Positions 8,102 through 17,376 of a DNA stretch of 64,000 nt are shown piece by piece. The DNA comes from Shouchella miscanthi. Lineage in GTDB: Bacteria > Bacillota > Bacilli > Bacillales > Bacillaceae_D. The translations under genes were made by a program, and so were the position numbers. The DNA lies in NCBI RefSeq assembly GCF_007725405.1, contig NZ_CP042163.1, positions 620,001 through 684,000 on the forward strand. The letters run 5' to 3'. A model generated the notes under the pieces. The model was not told where the DNA came from. It was given only the letters and a program-made list of their open reading frames with translations, and searched no databases. Each line of letters opens with the position of its first letter. Position 1 is the stretch's first letter.

Positions 8102-9325
8102 ATGGTCGAAGTATTATGGGGATTGGCTGGCTGTTTTACGATTATCGGCATACTGTTTTTACTATCAGAAAACAAAGCGAAAATTAACTTTTACACAGTA
8201 GGGGTTGGTTTTGCTCTTCAGATTTTATTAGGTTTCGCCGTTCTTCGCTGGGAGTTTGGTCGCGAGGCATTACTTGTTGTATCGGATTGGATTATAACGG
8301 TTATTGGCTACGGGAACGAAGGCTTGGCATTTGTGTTTGGCCCACTGGCTCAAGGGGGAGAGTTTGCCATCTTTGCGGTAACGGTTCTTGGCATGATCAT
8401 TTTCTTAACAGTTCTTATTAGTTTGCTTTATCATATTGGTGTTATGCAATGGGTCGTCCGAATTCTTGGTGGTGGTATTGCGAAGCTCATGCGTACATCC
8501 TATACAGAATCCGTTGCAGCAGCAGCAAATATGTTTTTAGGTAATACGCAAACGCCATTAACCATCAAACCCTATCTACATACGATGACACGCTCACAAG
8601 TATTTTCATTAATGGTTGGCTGTTTATCGTCTGTGTCAGGTGCTGTAATGATTGGTTTAAGCACAATGGGTATTCCGTTAAACTATCTGTTGACGGCTGC
8701 GGTCATGTCGGCTCCAACAGGTATTATGCTTGCTAAACTGATGGTTCCAGAAACAGAAGTGACACAAGAACGCTTTTCTGACATTGCCGCAAGTGTAGAT
8801 GAACGTAACAAAGACACGAATCTTCTTGATGTGATTCAAGAAAGTTCCAGAGACGGTCTTCAATATGCGATAAATGTTGGATTAATGCTAATCGCGTTTA
8901 TTAGCTTAATTGCGTTATTGAATGGATTCATTGGTGGTTTAGGTGGACTTGTGGGACTGGAAAACGTTACGCTAGAAAAGATGCTAGGGTTTGTATTCGC
9001 TCCAATTGCGTTTCTTATTGGCATACCATGGGGGGAAGCGGTGCAAGCGGGTAATTTAATTGCTCAGAAGTTATTAGTGAATGAATTTGTTGCATTTAGC
9101 AGTTTTTATTCATCAATGGATGCATTTTCGCCTAAATCCATTGCGATTCTCACGTTTGCCTTAAGTGGATTTGCGAACTTTGGCGCAGCTGGCAGCTTAA
9201 TTGGCATGCTTTCACGTATGGTTCCAGATCGGAAAAAAGAATTTCAAGGCATGTTTGGAAAAGCGTTGTTTGCAGCCACTTGTGCAAACCTCTTAAATGG
9301 CGCAGTGATTATGATTATATTATAA
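8102..9325 (+). CDS. concentrative nucleoside transporter (CNT/NupC family)
   Basis: A 407-residue polytopic protein. The ATG at 8102 is preferred over GTG 8087 because GGGAGGG lies directly before it. The CNT signature regions are present: GYGNEGLAFVFGPL, SVAAAANMFLGNTQTPL and FVAFSSFYSSMDAFSPKS, with the GFANFGAAGSLIGML segment near the C-terminus. CNT proteins import nucleosides with a sodium or proton gradient. Its operon partner is a purine nucleoside phosphorylase, so purine nucleosides are the likely cargo. A LmrA/YxaF-like operator lies in front. Confidence 0.92.
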   Translation: MVEVLWGLAGCFTIIGILFLLSENKAKINFYTVGVGFALQILLGFAVLRWEFGREALLVVSDWIITVIGYGNEGLAFVFGPLAQGGEFAIFAVTVLGMIIFLTVLISLLYHIGVMQWVVRILGGGIAKLMRTSYTESVAAAANMFLGNTQTPLTIKPYLHTMTRSQVFSLMVGCLSSVSGAVMIGLSTMGIPLNYLLTAAVMSAPTGIMLAKLMVPETEVTQERFSDIAASVDERNKDTNLLDVIQESSRDGLQYAINVGLMLIAFISLIALLNGFIGGLGGLVGLENVTLEKMLGFVFAPIAFLIGIPWGEAVQAGNLIAQKLLVNEFVAFSSFYSSMDAFSPKSIAILTFALSGFANFGAAGSLIGMLSRMVPDRKKEFQGMFGKALFAATCANLLNGAVIMIIL

Positions 9326-9362
9326 TTTTGTTAGCTGACAGAACAATAAGGGATTGGATAAG

Positions 9363-9914
9363 GTGTCTAAATCGACAAAAACAAATATGATTGAAACAAT
9401 GGCAAAGCTTTTGCAAAAGCAAGGGTATCATGGTACTGGACTAAATGAAGTCATTCAGGTGAGCGGCAGTCCAAAAGGCTCTATTTACCATCATTTCCCA
9501 GGCGGGAAAGAAGCATTAGCAGTGGCAGCAATCCAATGGACGCAGGAGCAAGTGCATACGTATTTAACGACGCAATTAGCAAAAGAAAAAACAGCCAATA
9601 CCGCTATTGCACAGCTCATTGAGGATAGTGCGAATCAATTTGATGAAGGTACATATTTTCGCGGTGTGCCGATGATTGCTCTAACCCTTGAAAACGCTTC
9701 ATCAAGTGAAGCGATACGGTTAGCTTGTAAAGAGGCATTTGAAGATTGGGAACGCCTCATTGCCGAAAAATTAATGGAGGATGGTCTTCATGAAGCAGAG
9801 GCACTGAGAACGGCATCAGTTATTCACTCCATGATGCAAGGTGCAGCCGCAGTCAGTTTTGCCAAGCAATCAAGTGAACCACTGCGATTAGTCGCAACTC
9901 ATATTTCTATTTAG
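9363..9914 (+). CDS. LmrA/YxaF-type TetR regulator
   Basis: A 183-residue TetR protein. A GTG at 9363 about 9 bp after AAGGGA is preferred over TTG 9354. The N-terminal pattern GYHGTGLNEVIQVSGSPKGSIYHHFPGGKEALA is characteristic of the LmrA/YxaF subgroup (shown here as separate motifs GYHGTGLNEV and PKGSIYHHFPGGKE). It lies between the transporter and phosphorylase genes, with 11 bp to the latter, so all three are co-transcribed. The matching TAGAC-N2-GTCTA box at 8062 suggests autorepression. In B. subtilis these regulators control lmrAB and yxaGH; control of nucleoside salvage would be a different job. Confidence 0.85.
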   Translation: MSKSTKTNMIETMAKLLQKQGYHGTGLNEVIQVSGSPKGSIYHHFPGGKEALAVAAIQWTQEQVHTYLTTQLAKEKTANTAIAQLIEDSANQFDEGTYFRGVPMIALTLENASSSEAIRLACKEAFEDWERLIAEKLMEDGLHEAEALRTASVIHSMMQGAAAVSFAKQSSEPLRLVATHISI

Positions 9915-9925
9915 GAGGAAGAAAC

Positions 9926-10744
9926 ATGAATCTAATTGAACAAATAAAAGAAGCAACAAGCTATATTCAATCAAAAACAAGTACGGTTCCAGAAGTAGGC
10001 ATTATCCTAGGCTCTGGGCTTGGTAACCTAGCAGATGATTTAACAAATGCGGTAGAAATCCCATATGAAGACATTCCACATTTCTCAAAATCAGCAGCCA
10101 TTGGCCACGCCAATAAGCTCGTTATTGGTGAATTAAATGGCAAGACGGTTGCGGCAATGAAAGGGCGCTATCATTATTATGAAGGCTACACTCTCGGTCA
10201 AGTTACCTTCCCGGTTCGTGTGATGAAGGCATTAGGGATACAGACAGTTATCATTACGAATGCGTGTGGCGCTGTTAACACATCCTTTAATCCAGGTGAA
10301 CTTATGTTGATTAACGACCACATTAATCTAGTAGGATCAAATCCGTTAATTGGTGAAAATGAGAATGAACTTGGACCACGTTTTCCGGACTTATCAGAAG
10401 TATATAGCGGGCGCCTTCGCAGTATTGCGAAAAAAGTTGCTGAAGAACAAGGCACAAAAGTAAATGAAGGCGTGTATAGTTGGTGGAGTGGGCCTGCTTA
10501 TGAAACCCCAGCAGAAATTCGCATGATTCGTACTCTAGGAGGAGACGCTGTTGGGATGTCGACTGTTCCTGAAGCGACGGTGGCTACTCACGCAGGTATG
10601 GAAGTGTTAGGGATTTCCTGTTTAACGAATATGGCTTGCGGAATTTTAGATGAGCCGCTAAGTCATGACGATGTAATCGTGGTTGCGGGTAAAGCGAACC
10701 AAGCGTTTACGTCGCTTGTTAAAGGCATTTTAAAAGAACTGTAA
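9926..10744 (+). CDS. pupG: purine nucleoside phosphorylase, trimeric type
   Basis: A 272-residue enzyme that splits inosine/guanosine and deoxy forms with phosphate into base and (deoxy)ribose-1-phosphate. Family motifs are visible in order: GIILGSGLGNLADDL (phosphate-binding region), MKGRYHYYEGY, IITNACGAVN, PAYETPAEIRM, GDAVGMSTVPEATVA and NMACGI. The length fits the trimeric PunA/PupG class rather than hexameric DeoD. The RBS AGGAGG lies 8 bp upstream. It is the last gene of the transporter-regulator-phosphorylase operon and is followed by a strong terminator. Confidence 0.95.
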   Translation: MNLIEQIKEATSYIQSKTSTVPEVGIILGSGLGNLADDLTNAVEIPYEDIPHFSKSAAIGHANKLVIGELNGKTVAAMKGRYHYYEGYTLGQVTFPVRVMKALGIQTVIITNACGAVNTSFNPGELMLINDHINLVGSNPLIGENENELGPRFPDLSEVYSGRLRSIAKKVAEEQGTKVNEGVYSWWSGPAYETPAEIRMIRTLGGDAVGMSTVPEATVATHAGMEVLGISCLTNMACGILDEPLSHDDVIVVAGKANQAFTSLVKGILKEL

Positions 10745-10753
10745 AGAAGAGGA

Positions 10754-10779
10754 AACCTGTCGATTGGACAGGTTTTTTT
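10754..10779 (+). terminator. intrinsic terminator of the nucleoside operon
   Basis: Perfect 8-bp stem AACCTGTC / GACAGGTT with loop GATTG and a seven-T run. It also sits at the 3' end of the convergent minus-strand gene and may serve both. Confidence 0.9.
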
Positions 10780-11023
10780 AATTGGTATGGTTGGAGTGCT
10801 TTTCTTTTCGAAGGTGTGAAAGTTCTTCTAAAATGTGCTCTTGGGTCTCTTTTATGGCGGTTAGATCTTGACGAAATTGTGCTTGCTCCGATTGATTCTG
10901 TTTAATCGTCTCTGCATGTTTCTTTCGCTGTGTGTTGATTTTTGGGATGAGAACAATAAGGAAAATAAGCGTGAGCAGTAAGGATACGAGCGGGATAAGT
11001 AGCATAATGAGGTTAATAGTCAT
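10778..11023 (-). CDS. small membrane-anchored coiled-coil protein
   Basis: An 81-residue protein starting MTINLIMLLIPLV. The ATG at 11023 is chosen because AAGGAGG lies 11 bp upstream; the GTG at 11050 lies before that site. One N-terminal membrane segment (about residues 3-26) is followed by a long charged helix (roughly residues 30-75) with coiled-coil character (HAETIKQNQSEQAQFRQDL, ETQEHILEELSHLR). No known family was recognised. It is convergent with the nucleoside operon and divergent from licT. Confidence 0.6.
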   Translation of the reverse strand: MTINLIMLLIPLVSLLLTLIFLIVLIPKINTQRKKHAETIKQNQSEQAQFRQDLTAIKETQEHILEELSHLRKEKHSNHTN

Positions 11024-11101
11024 CTTCTCCAAGACCTCCTTTTCTTTCACTTTAGCATAAAGATGGAAAGGTTTTCTATTAAAGGTTGTAACGAATACTA
11101 G

Positions 11102-11130
11102 TTGACATCGGTTACAAAAAGCAGTATGGT
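11102..11130 (+). promoter_or_regulatory. sigma-A promoter of the beta-glucoside operon
   Basis: TTGACA (11102-11107), 17-bp spacer, TATGGT (11125-11130), located 20 bp before the first RAT element. Consensus -35 and ideal spacing. Confidence 0.75.
11103..11116 (+). promoter_or_regulatory. cre box (CcpA site) overlapping the bgl promoter
   Basis: TGACATCGGTTACA matches the cre consensus TGWAANCGNTNWCA at 13 of 14 positions and overlaps the -35 element, the classical position for CcpA repression of a beta-glucoside operon. Confidence 0.65.
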
Positions 11131-11149
11131 GTAATCATAATACAATACG

Positions 11150-11179
11150 GGATTGTTACTGATTCGATCAGGCATTACC
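11150..11179 (+). promoter_or_regulatory. RAT antiterminator element 1 (LicT target)
   Basis: The 30-nt element begins GGATTGTTACTG and ends GATCAGGCATTACC, the RAT pattern bound by BglG/LicT proteins. Its 3' ACC falls in the stem of the following terminator, so the two structures exclude each other. Confidence 0.88.
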
Positions 11180-11238
11180 TATGTTAAGAGCACGCAAGCA
11201 TTTTTTGTGTTTCTTAAGATGGGATTTTTGTTGTTTTT
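11178..11238 (+). terminator. RAT-controlled terminator before licT
   Basis: CCTATGTTAAGA (11178-11189) pairs with TCTTAAGATGGG (11212-11223), with one G-T wobble and one mismatch, followed by ATTTTTGTTGTTTTT. It overlaps the last bases of RAT 1. Confidence 0.75.
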
Positions 11239-11258
11239 GGATAGGTGGAGGACGTAGT

Positions 11259-12101
11259 ATGAAATTCATAAAAGCATTCAATAACAATGTTGCATTGGTG
11301 AAAGATGATTCTGAGTTAGAGTGGATTATCATGGGAACAGGCGTCGGTTTTCAGAAAAGCAAGGGCGACCTCATTCCTGAGGAGGACATTCGTCGTAAAT
11401 TTGTTGCGGAACAATCTTCTACTCGAAAGCCTATTATGCAAGTGTTGAATGAAATTGATCCTAAAGTCCTCGACGTATCAGTAGAAATTATTAAAAATGC
11501 TGAATCCAGTTTAAAGGTTACATTTACGAACTCTATTTATTTAACCCTTGCCGATCATTTAAGTTTTGCAATCAAACGCTCAAATGAACGAATTGATTAT
11601 GCTGAAGCGAGCCGCTGGGAAGTGAAAAATCTCTATCCTAAGGAATATGAAGCAGCGAAGGAAGCCATTCGTCAAGTATTTGACAAGCTTGATGTGCTGT
11701 TACCGAAAAGCGAAGAGACGTTTCTAACCTATCATTTTGTGAATGGTCAGCAAGAAAACAAAACGAAAATGGAAGAAACATTAAAGATGACAGAGTTGAT
11801 TAATCGTGTGATTGAACTTGTTCAATACCATTTTCAGATTAAATTAGACGAGGATTCTTTGAACTATACAAGGTTTGTTACTCATCTACGCTATTTTTTA
11901 ATACGACAAATGAAGCAAGACGCACTTGAACAAGAGGAAGTGGATAAAACCCTTCTGGAGCTAGTGAAAACGAAGTATGAAAAAGCGTATCAGGCGGTTG
12001 AAAAGATAGCAAAACTACTGGAAACAAAATACGGTTGGACACTTTCATCCAATGAAAGGCTATATCTTACTTTACATGTTTGGCGTGTGACCAAACGTTA
12101 A
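11259..12101 (+). CDS. licT: LicT/BglG-family transcriptional antiterminator
   Basis: A 280-residue protein. The ATG at 11259 follows GGTGGAGGACG; the upstream extension lies inside the terminator and is not coding. The N-terminal RNA-binding CAT domain (about residues 1-57) has MKFIKAFNNNVALVKDD and IIMGTGVGFQKSKGD. Two PTS regulation domains follow (about 65-170 and 175-280) with conserved histidines, for example LADHLSFAIKR and TRFVTHLRYF. It should bind the RAT elements at 11150 and 12124 when beta-glucoside is present, with activity set by phosphorylation through HPr and the EII downstream. Confidence 0.93.
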   Translation: MKFIKAFNNNVALVKDDSELEWIIMGTGVGFQKSKGDLIPEEDIRRKFVAEQSSTRKPIMQVLNEIDPKVLDVSVEIIKNAESSLKVTFTNSIYLTLADHLSFAIKRSNERIDYAEASRWEVKNLYPKEYEAAKEAIRQVFDKLDVLLPKSEETFLTYHFVNGQQENKTKMEETLKMTELINRVIELVQYHFQIKLDEDSLNYTRFVTHLRYFLIRQMKQDALEQEEVDKTLLELVKTKYEKAYQAVEKIAKLLETKYGWTLSSNERLYLTLHVWRVTKR

Positions 12102-12123
12102 TTGAATAATGAAGAGTCATAGA

Positions 12124-12153
12124 GGATTGTTACTGATTTGATCAGGCATTACC
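12124..12153 (+). promoter_or_regulatory. RAT antiterminator element 2 (LicT target)
   Basis: Nearly identical to the first RAT (GGATTGTTACTGATTTG then ATCAGGCATTACC; one base differs). It lies between licT and the EII gene and overlaps the next terminator, so the PTS and glucosidase genes have a second, independent antitermination gate. Confidence 0.88.
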
Positions 12154-12192
12154 CAAACGGTACGGCATACGTCGACTGTTTGGGTATTTTTT
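12150..12192 (+). terminator. RAT-controlled terminator before the EII gene
   Basis: ACCCAAAC (12151-12158) / GTTTGGGT (12178-12185) followed by ATTTTTT. The left arm shares ACC with RAT 2. Confidence 0.88.
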
Positions 12193-12215
12193 ATGCTCAA
12201 AATAGGAGGAAAACA

Positions 12216-14111
12216 ATGACAAAGCATAAGGAACTAGCAGAAAAAGTCCTTAGTCATGTAGGCGGAGCAGGAAACGTTTATCAAGCATGGCATTGCGTTA
12301 CCCGTTTACGCTTTAATTTAACAAACAAAGACAACGTTGACATTGAAGCCATTAAACAAATAGATGGCGTATTAGGCGCTCAATTTTCAGGCGATCAGTT
12401 TCAAGTCATTATTGGAAACAAAGTGGCTGATGTTTACGCAGAGTTAGAACCACTAGTAGAAAATGAAGGTGGGGGAAAAAACGACCAAAAGAGTGGAAAG
12501 TCAGGCGTCATCTCGTCTGTTATGGACTTTATCTCTGGTGTGTTCACTCCTATTCTTCCGGCTTTAGCAGGCGCCGGTTTACTTAAAGGGTTTCTGGCTT
12601 TATTTGTAACCGTTGGCTGGATGACAAATACAGGTGATACGTATGCGGTTTTAAATGCGATTGGCGATAGTGTCTTTTATTTCCTGCCGTTTTTCCTAGC
12701 TGTTTCTACAGCTCGTAAAGTAAAGACAAATGAGTATCTTGCTTTAATTGTAGCTGGGACGATGATGTATCCAACATTTATTGATGCTGCTAATGGACTG
12801 ACGGATCAAACAAGTTTTACGTTGTTTAATCTTTCGTTCATTTCCATCCCTGTCTTAAGTTATGCATCGAGTGTTATTCCCATTATCTTATCTGTTCTAC
12901 TTTTAAAATATGTTTATAACGGCGTTAAAAAAGTAGTACCGTCTGTTATTTCATTAATGTTCTCGCCTTTACTTACATTCTTAATTGTTTTGCCTATAAC
13001 GTTATGGATTATTGGTCCACTTGGATCGAATTTAGGGGAAGGACTTTCAACTGTTTTTGTTTGGCTTTTTGATGTCGCAGGTCCTGTCGCAGGGTTGCTA
13101 CTAGGTGGTCTTATGCCGCTCGTTATCATGACGGGGATGCATTATGCGTTTGTTCCAATTGCGATTCAGAACATTAACTCCAGCGGAACCGATACATTTT
13201 TGCAACCTATGATGTTCATTAGCAATTTAGCTCAATCAGGGGCAGCTTTTGGTGTTGCAGTTCGATCGAGAAATAAAGCGTTAAAACAATTAGCTGCCTC
13301 TTCAGGTATTTCAGCGATGATCGGTATTACGGAACCAGCCATGTATGGAGTGAACATGAAGTTAAAGAAACCGTTTATTTATGCCATGCTTTCAAGTGGT
13401 GTACTTGGTGCCTTTGCAGGGTGGTATGGTTTTAAAGCCTTTGCTCTTGGTGGTTTAGTAGGTGTATTTTCGATTCCTGTTTTTGCAGATCCTAGTGGTG
13501 CGGTTGGCGCGATTGTCGTAGCGGTTCTTCTGTTTGTTCTTTCGCTTGTCATTCCGTTTGTGCTCGTATTGGTCTTAGGTTTTAAAGACATACCAGAAGA
13601 AAACGATTCAACGCCAGTAGTAGAAAATAAAAAGGAAATCGTTGCTTCAGGTAAAGAAAAAGCAATCAACTCCCCATTAAAAGGAGAATTAGTACCTTTA
13701 AAAGACTTATCTGATCCTACGTTTGCCCAGGAAATTATGGGAAAAGGCGTCGCGATTGAACCGACAGAAAATCGGATTATTGCTCCTATATCTGGAGAGG
13801 TCATGGTTCTTCCTGACTCTCAACATGCGATTGGGATTAAAGGAGACGAAGGCGAAGAAATTCTCATTCACATAGGAATTGATACCGTGTCCCTCAAAGG
13901 AGAGCACTTCGAAGCATTCGTACAAGTAGGGGATCGGATTGAGGTTGGGGAACCGCTCATAACGTTTGATCGTGAGGCCATCAAGGAAGCTGGATTTCAA
14001 ACGGTAACGATGATCATTGTAACGAATACACCAGATTATCTAGATGTCCTTCCTATGAACGAATCTGGTCTTATCTTTGAAGGGGAACAACTGTTAACCA
14101 TTATTCGCTAA
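12216..14111 (+). CDS. bglP: beta-glucoside PTS permease EIIBCA
   Basis: A 631-residue enzyme II that imports and phosphorylates beta-glucosides. ATG 12216 follows AGGAGG; earlier in-frame codons lie in the terminator. EIIB is at residues about 1-85 with phosphorylated Cys27 in WHCVTRLRF. EIIC is at about 105-450 with many membrane segments and the motifs PILPALAGAGLLKG and GITEPAMYGVN. A flexible linker precedes EIIA (about 485-631), which has His552 in EILIHIGIDTVSLKG. Order B-C-A matches BglP/BglF. It is gated by RAT 2 and followed by the cognate phospho-beta-glucosidase. Confidence 0.95.
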   Translation: MTKHKELAEKVLSHVGGAGNVYQAWHCVTRLRFNLTNKDNVDIEAIKQIDGVLGAQFSGDQFQVIIGNKVADVYAELEPLVENEGGGKNDQKSGKSGVISSVMDFISGVFTPILPALAGAGLLKGFLALFVTVGWMTNTGDTYAVLNAIGDSVFYFLPFFLAVSTARKVKTNEYLALIVAGTMMYPTFIDAANGLTDQTSFTLFNLSFISIPVLSYASSVIPIILSVLLLKYVYNGVKKVVPSVISLMFSPLLTFLIVLPITLWIIGPLGSNLGEGLSTVFVWLFDVAGPVAGLLLGGLMPLVIMTGMHYAFVPIAIQNINSSGTDTFLQPMMFISNLAQSGAAFGVAVRSRNKALKQLAASSGISAMIGITEPAMYGVNMKLKKPFIYAMLSSGVLGAFAGWYGFKAFALGGLVGVFSIPVFADPSGAVGAIVVAVLLFVLSLVIPFVLVLVLGFKDIPEENDSTPVVENKKEIVASGKEKAINSPLKGELVPLKDLSDPTFAQEIMGKGVAIEPTENRIIAPISGEVMVLPDSQHAIGIKGDEGEEILIHIGIDTVSLKGEHFEAFVQVGDRIEVGEPLITFDREAIKEAGFQTVTMIIVTNTPDYLDVLPMNESGLIFEGEQLLTIIR

Positions 14112-15641
<1,530 letters not shown>

Positions 15642-15650
15642 TAAAAGCGA

Positions 15651-15690
15651 AAAGGAGATAGAGGCTAATTAGCCCTTATCTCCTTTTTTT
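15651..15690 (+). terminator. intrinsic terminator of the beta-glucoside operon
   Basis: AAAGGAGATA / TATCTCCTTT stem, with an inner palindrome GGCTAATTAGCC extending the hairpin, followed by a T-run. Confidence 0.9.
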
Positions 15691-15724
15691 ATCATCGTGC
15701 AGATAGAGAACGGCTAACTGAATG

Positions 15725-15988
15725 CTAGAACGTCGAATGCCTCTCATTTGTTTGTACATAGATGGTTGCTAAATACTCAAGATAGTCATGTAAGGTGTCT
15801 TCGTTTTCGCTCATATTGGTCAAGATAGGGAATAATATCTCCATTTCCTCTTCAGAAGCCGTAATAATTTCATTTACAATGAAAGCTGTATCCATCATGT
15901 GAAGATCTTGATCAATAGAAAAGCGATAGCGCTTATGTATAGTAAGTTTTTCTGCAAATAATTGCTGTAACTGTGAAGGTAAACTCAT
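15725..15988 (-). CDS. small conserved-type protein under a Fur-family-like box, unknown function
   Basis: An 87-residue acidic, helical protein with no membrane segment and no cysteine. It begins MSLPSQLQQLFAEKL and contains ASEEEMEILFPILTNM. AAGGAGG lies 9 bp before the ATG. A consensus-like promoter and a perfect 21-bp palindrome sit directly upstream, so this short gene is tightly regulated, possibly by a metal-responsive Fur-family repressor. I do not recognise its family. It is monocistronic; convergent to the beta-glucoside operon. Confidence 0.68.
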   Translation of the reverse strand: MSLPSQLQQLFAEKLTIHKRYRFSIDQDLHMMDTAFIVNEIITASEEEMEILFPILTNMSENEDTLHDYLEYLATIYVQTNERHSTF

Positions 15989-16007
15989 AAAATGTATCCT
16001 CCTTTTT

Positions 16008-16028
16008 AAAACGTAATGATTACGTTTT
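16008..16028. promoter_or_regulatory. perfect 21-bp palindrome, Zur/Fur-family-like box
   Basis: AAAACGTAAT, a central G, then ATTACGTTTT: arms of 10 bp with no mismatch. The core CGTAAT-N-ATTACG equals the core of the Bacillus Zur box (TCGTAAT-N-ATTACGA) and has the 7-1-7 design of Fur-family sites. It begins 11 bp downstream of the -10, where a repressor would block initiation. Confidence 0.65.
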
Positions 16029-16038
16029 GTTAAGTAAT

Positions 16039-16067
16039 AGTATACAGAAATGTGCTGTAAGAAGCAA
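16039..16067 (-). promoter_or_regulatory. sigma-A promoter of the 87-residue gene
   Basis: On the minus strand: TTGCTT (16067-16062), 17-bp spacer, TATACT (16044-16039). Confidence 0.65.
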
Positions 16068-16086
16068 GTAGCCTACAAAAAACAAA

Positions 16087-16111
16087 AAACTGCCCCTAAA
16101 AGGACAGTTTT
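16087..16111 (-). terminator. intrinsic terminator after the amidohydrolase gene
   Basis: On the minus strand AAACTGTCC pairs with GGGGCAGTTT (one mismatch) and runs into a T-rich tract (TTTTTTGTTTTTTG). It lies six bases past the stop codon. Confidence 0.75.
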
Positions 16112-16116
16112 ACTTA

Positions 16117-17361
16117 TTAAATGGCAAGTGTATCTTTATAGGTGTTACCGTCTTTCATCACAAAAGTAATGTGTTCAGGGTTCTCCAAAATGTGTATGTC
16201 ATCAAGTGGATTACCGTTTACGATAATGACATCAGCCCATTTACCAGCCTCAATCGTACCTACTTTTTCTCCCCAGCCCATACATTCTGCAGCGGTTTTC
16301 GTTGACGCAACAATGGCTTCCATTGGCGACATGCCAATTTCACACATCAGACCAAGCTCTCGGAGATTAATGCCGTGTGGAAAAACACCTGCATCGGTAC
16401 CCATTGCGATTTTCACACCTGCTTTGTACGCTTTTTCAATGCTTTTCTTATGAATATCAATCACTTCTTTTGACTTTTCAATGGCATAAGGAGCCATCGT
16501 GTTTGATGTTTCTGCAGCTTCTAAGACGGCGAGAGGAGCAAGCAGGGTTGGGACGAGATAGGTACCATGTTCAAGCATAAGCTCCAAGGCTTCATCGTCA
16601 ATAAAAATGCCATGCTCGATGGAATGAATGCCGGCACGAACAGCGTTTTTAATCCCTTCTGCACCTTGACCGTGAGCCATTACTTTCACACCTTTACGAA
16701 ACGTTGCTTCTTCGACCATCACTTCAAGTTCTTCCTGAGAGAACTGAGTGAATTCTGGATGATCGGTAGGGCTTGACACGCCACCAGTCGCATGGACTTT
16801 CACAACATCAGCTCCGGCACGCAACATTTCACGAACGGTTTTGCGTACTTCTTCACGACCGTCACATTTTCCATCAGGCATGCCAGGATAAACAGGTGGT
16901 GTCGTATCAATTCCTGAAATGTTCCAACTATCGCCGTGGCCGCCTGTAATCGTAAGAGGGTTAATGCTTACTTGCATTCTAGGACCCGCTACTAACCCGT
17001 CTTCTACGGCTTTTTTTATACCTGCATCAGCAAAACCTGCGTCGCGAACAGAAGTAATTCCTGTCTGAATCGTCGTTTCTAGTCGCTTGGCTGCTTCAAA
17101 GAATCGATACGAGAAAGGTGTTAATAACGATTCTTGCACATTTTTAATTTCAAGTGCCATATGAACGTGAGTATCAATGAGTCCTGGAAGGAGGTATTGA
17201 CCACCTCCATCGATAATCGTTGCGTCTGAAGGAATGGTAATGGTTTGAGAAGTGCCTACCGCTTTAATGTGATTCTTCTCCACAAGCACAACTGCCTGTT
17301 CAATGGCGTCATTGCCTGTACCGTCAATCATTGTTACGTTTGTAATAGCTGTTATCGTCAT
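16117..17361 (-). CDS. metal-dependent amidohydrolase (imidazolonepropionase/Xaa-Pro dipeptidase-like)
   Basis: A 414-residue amidohydrolase-superfamily enzyme. The metal-binding and catalytic segments appear in order: LPGLIDTHVHM (first His pair), VVKVHATGGVSS (lysine that is usually carbamylated), VMAHGQGAEGI, SIEHGIFID and AMGTDAGVFPHG (catalytic Asp). The C-terminus GKWADVIIVNGNPLDDI is typical. Relatives hydrolyse cyclic amides or proline dipeptides; the substrate here is open. It is transcribed after the membrane transporter with 15 bp between them, so the transporter probably supplies its substrate. Confidence 0.85.
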   Translation of the reverse strand: MTITAITNVTMIDGTGNDAIEQAVVLVEKNHIKAVGTSQTITIPSDATIIDGGGQYLLPGLIDTHVHMALEIKNVQESLLTPFSYRFFEAAKRLETTIQTGITSVRDAGFADAGIKKAVEDGLVAGPRMQVSINPLTITGGHGDSWNISGIDTTPPVYPGMPDGKCDGREEVRKTVREMLRAGADVVKVHATGGVSSPTDHPEFTQFSQEELEVMVEEATFRKGVKVMAHGQGAEGIKNAVRAGIHSIEHGIFIDDEALELMLEHGTYLVPTLLAPLAVLEAAETSNTMAPYAIEKSKEVIDIHKKSIEKAYKAGVKIAMGTDAGVFPHGINLRELGLMCEIGMSPMEAIVASTKTAAECMGWGEKVGTIEAGKWADVIIVNGNPLDDIHILENPEHITFVMKDGNTYKDTLAI

Positions 17362-17376
17362 GTAAACCGTCTCCTT

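Noticed and set aside
13707-14000. 97-codon minus-strand frame inside bglP
   Set aside because: Antisense to the EIIA-coding part of bglP, no RBS and no domain.
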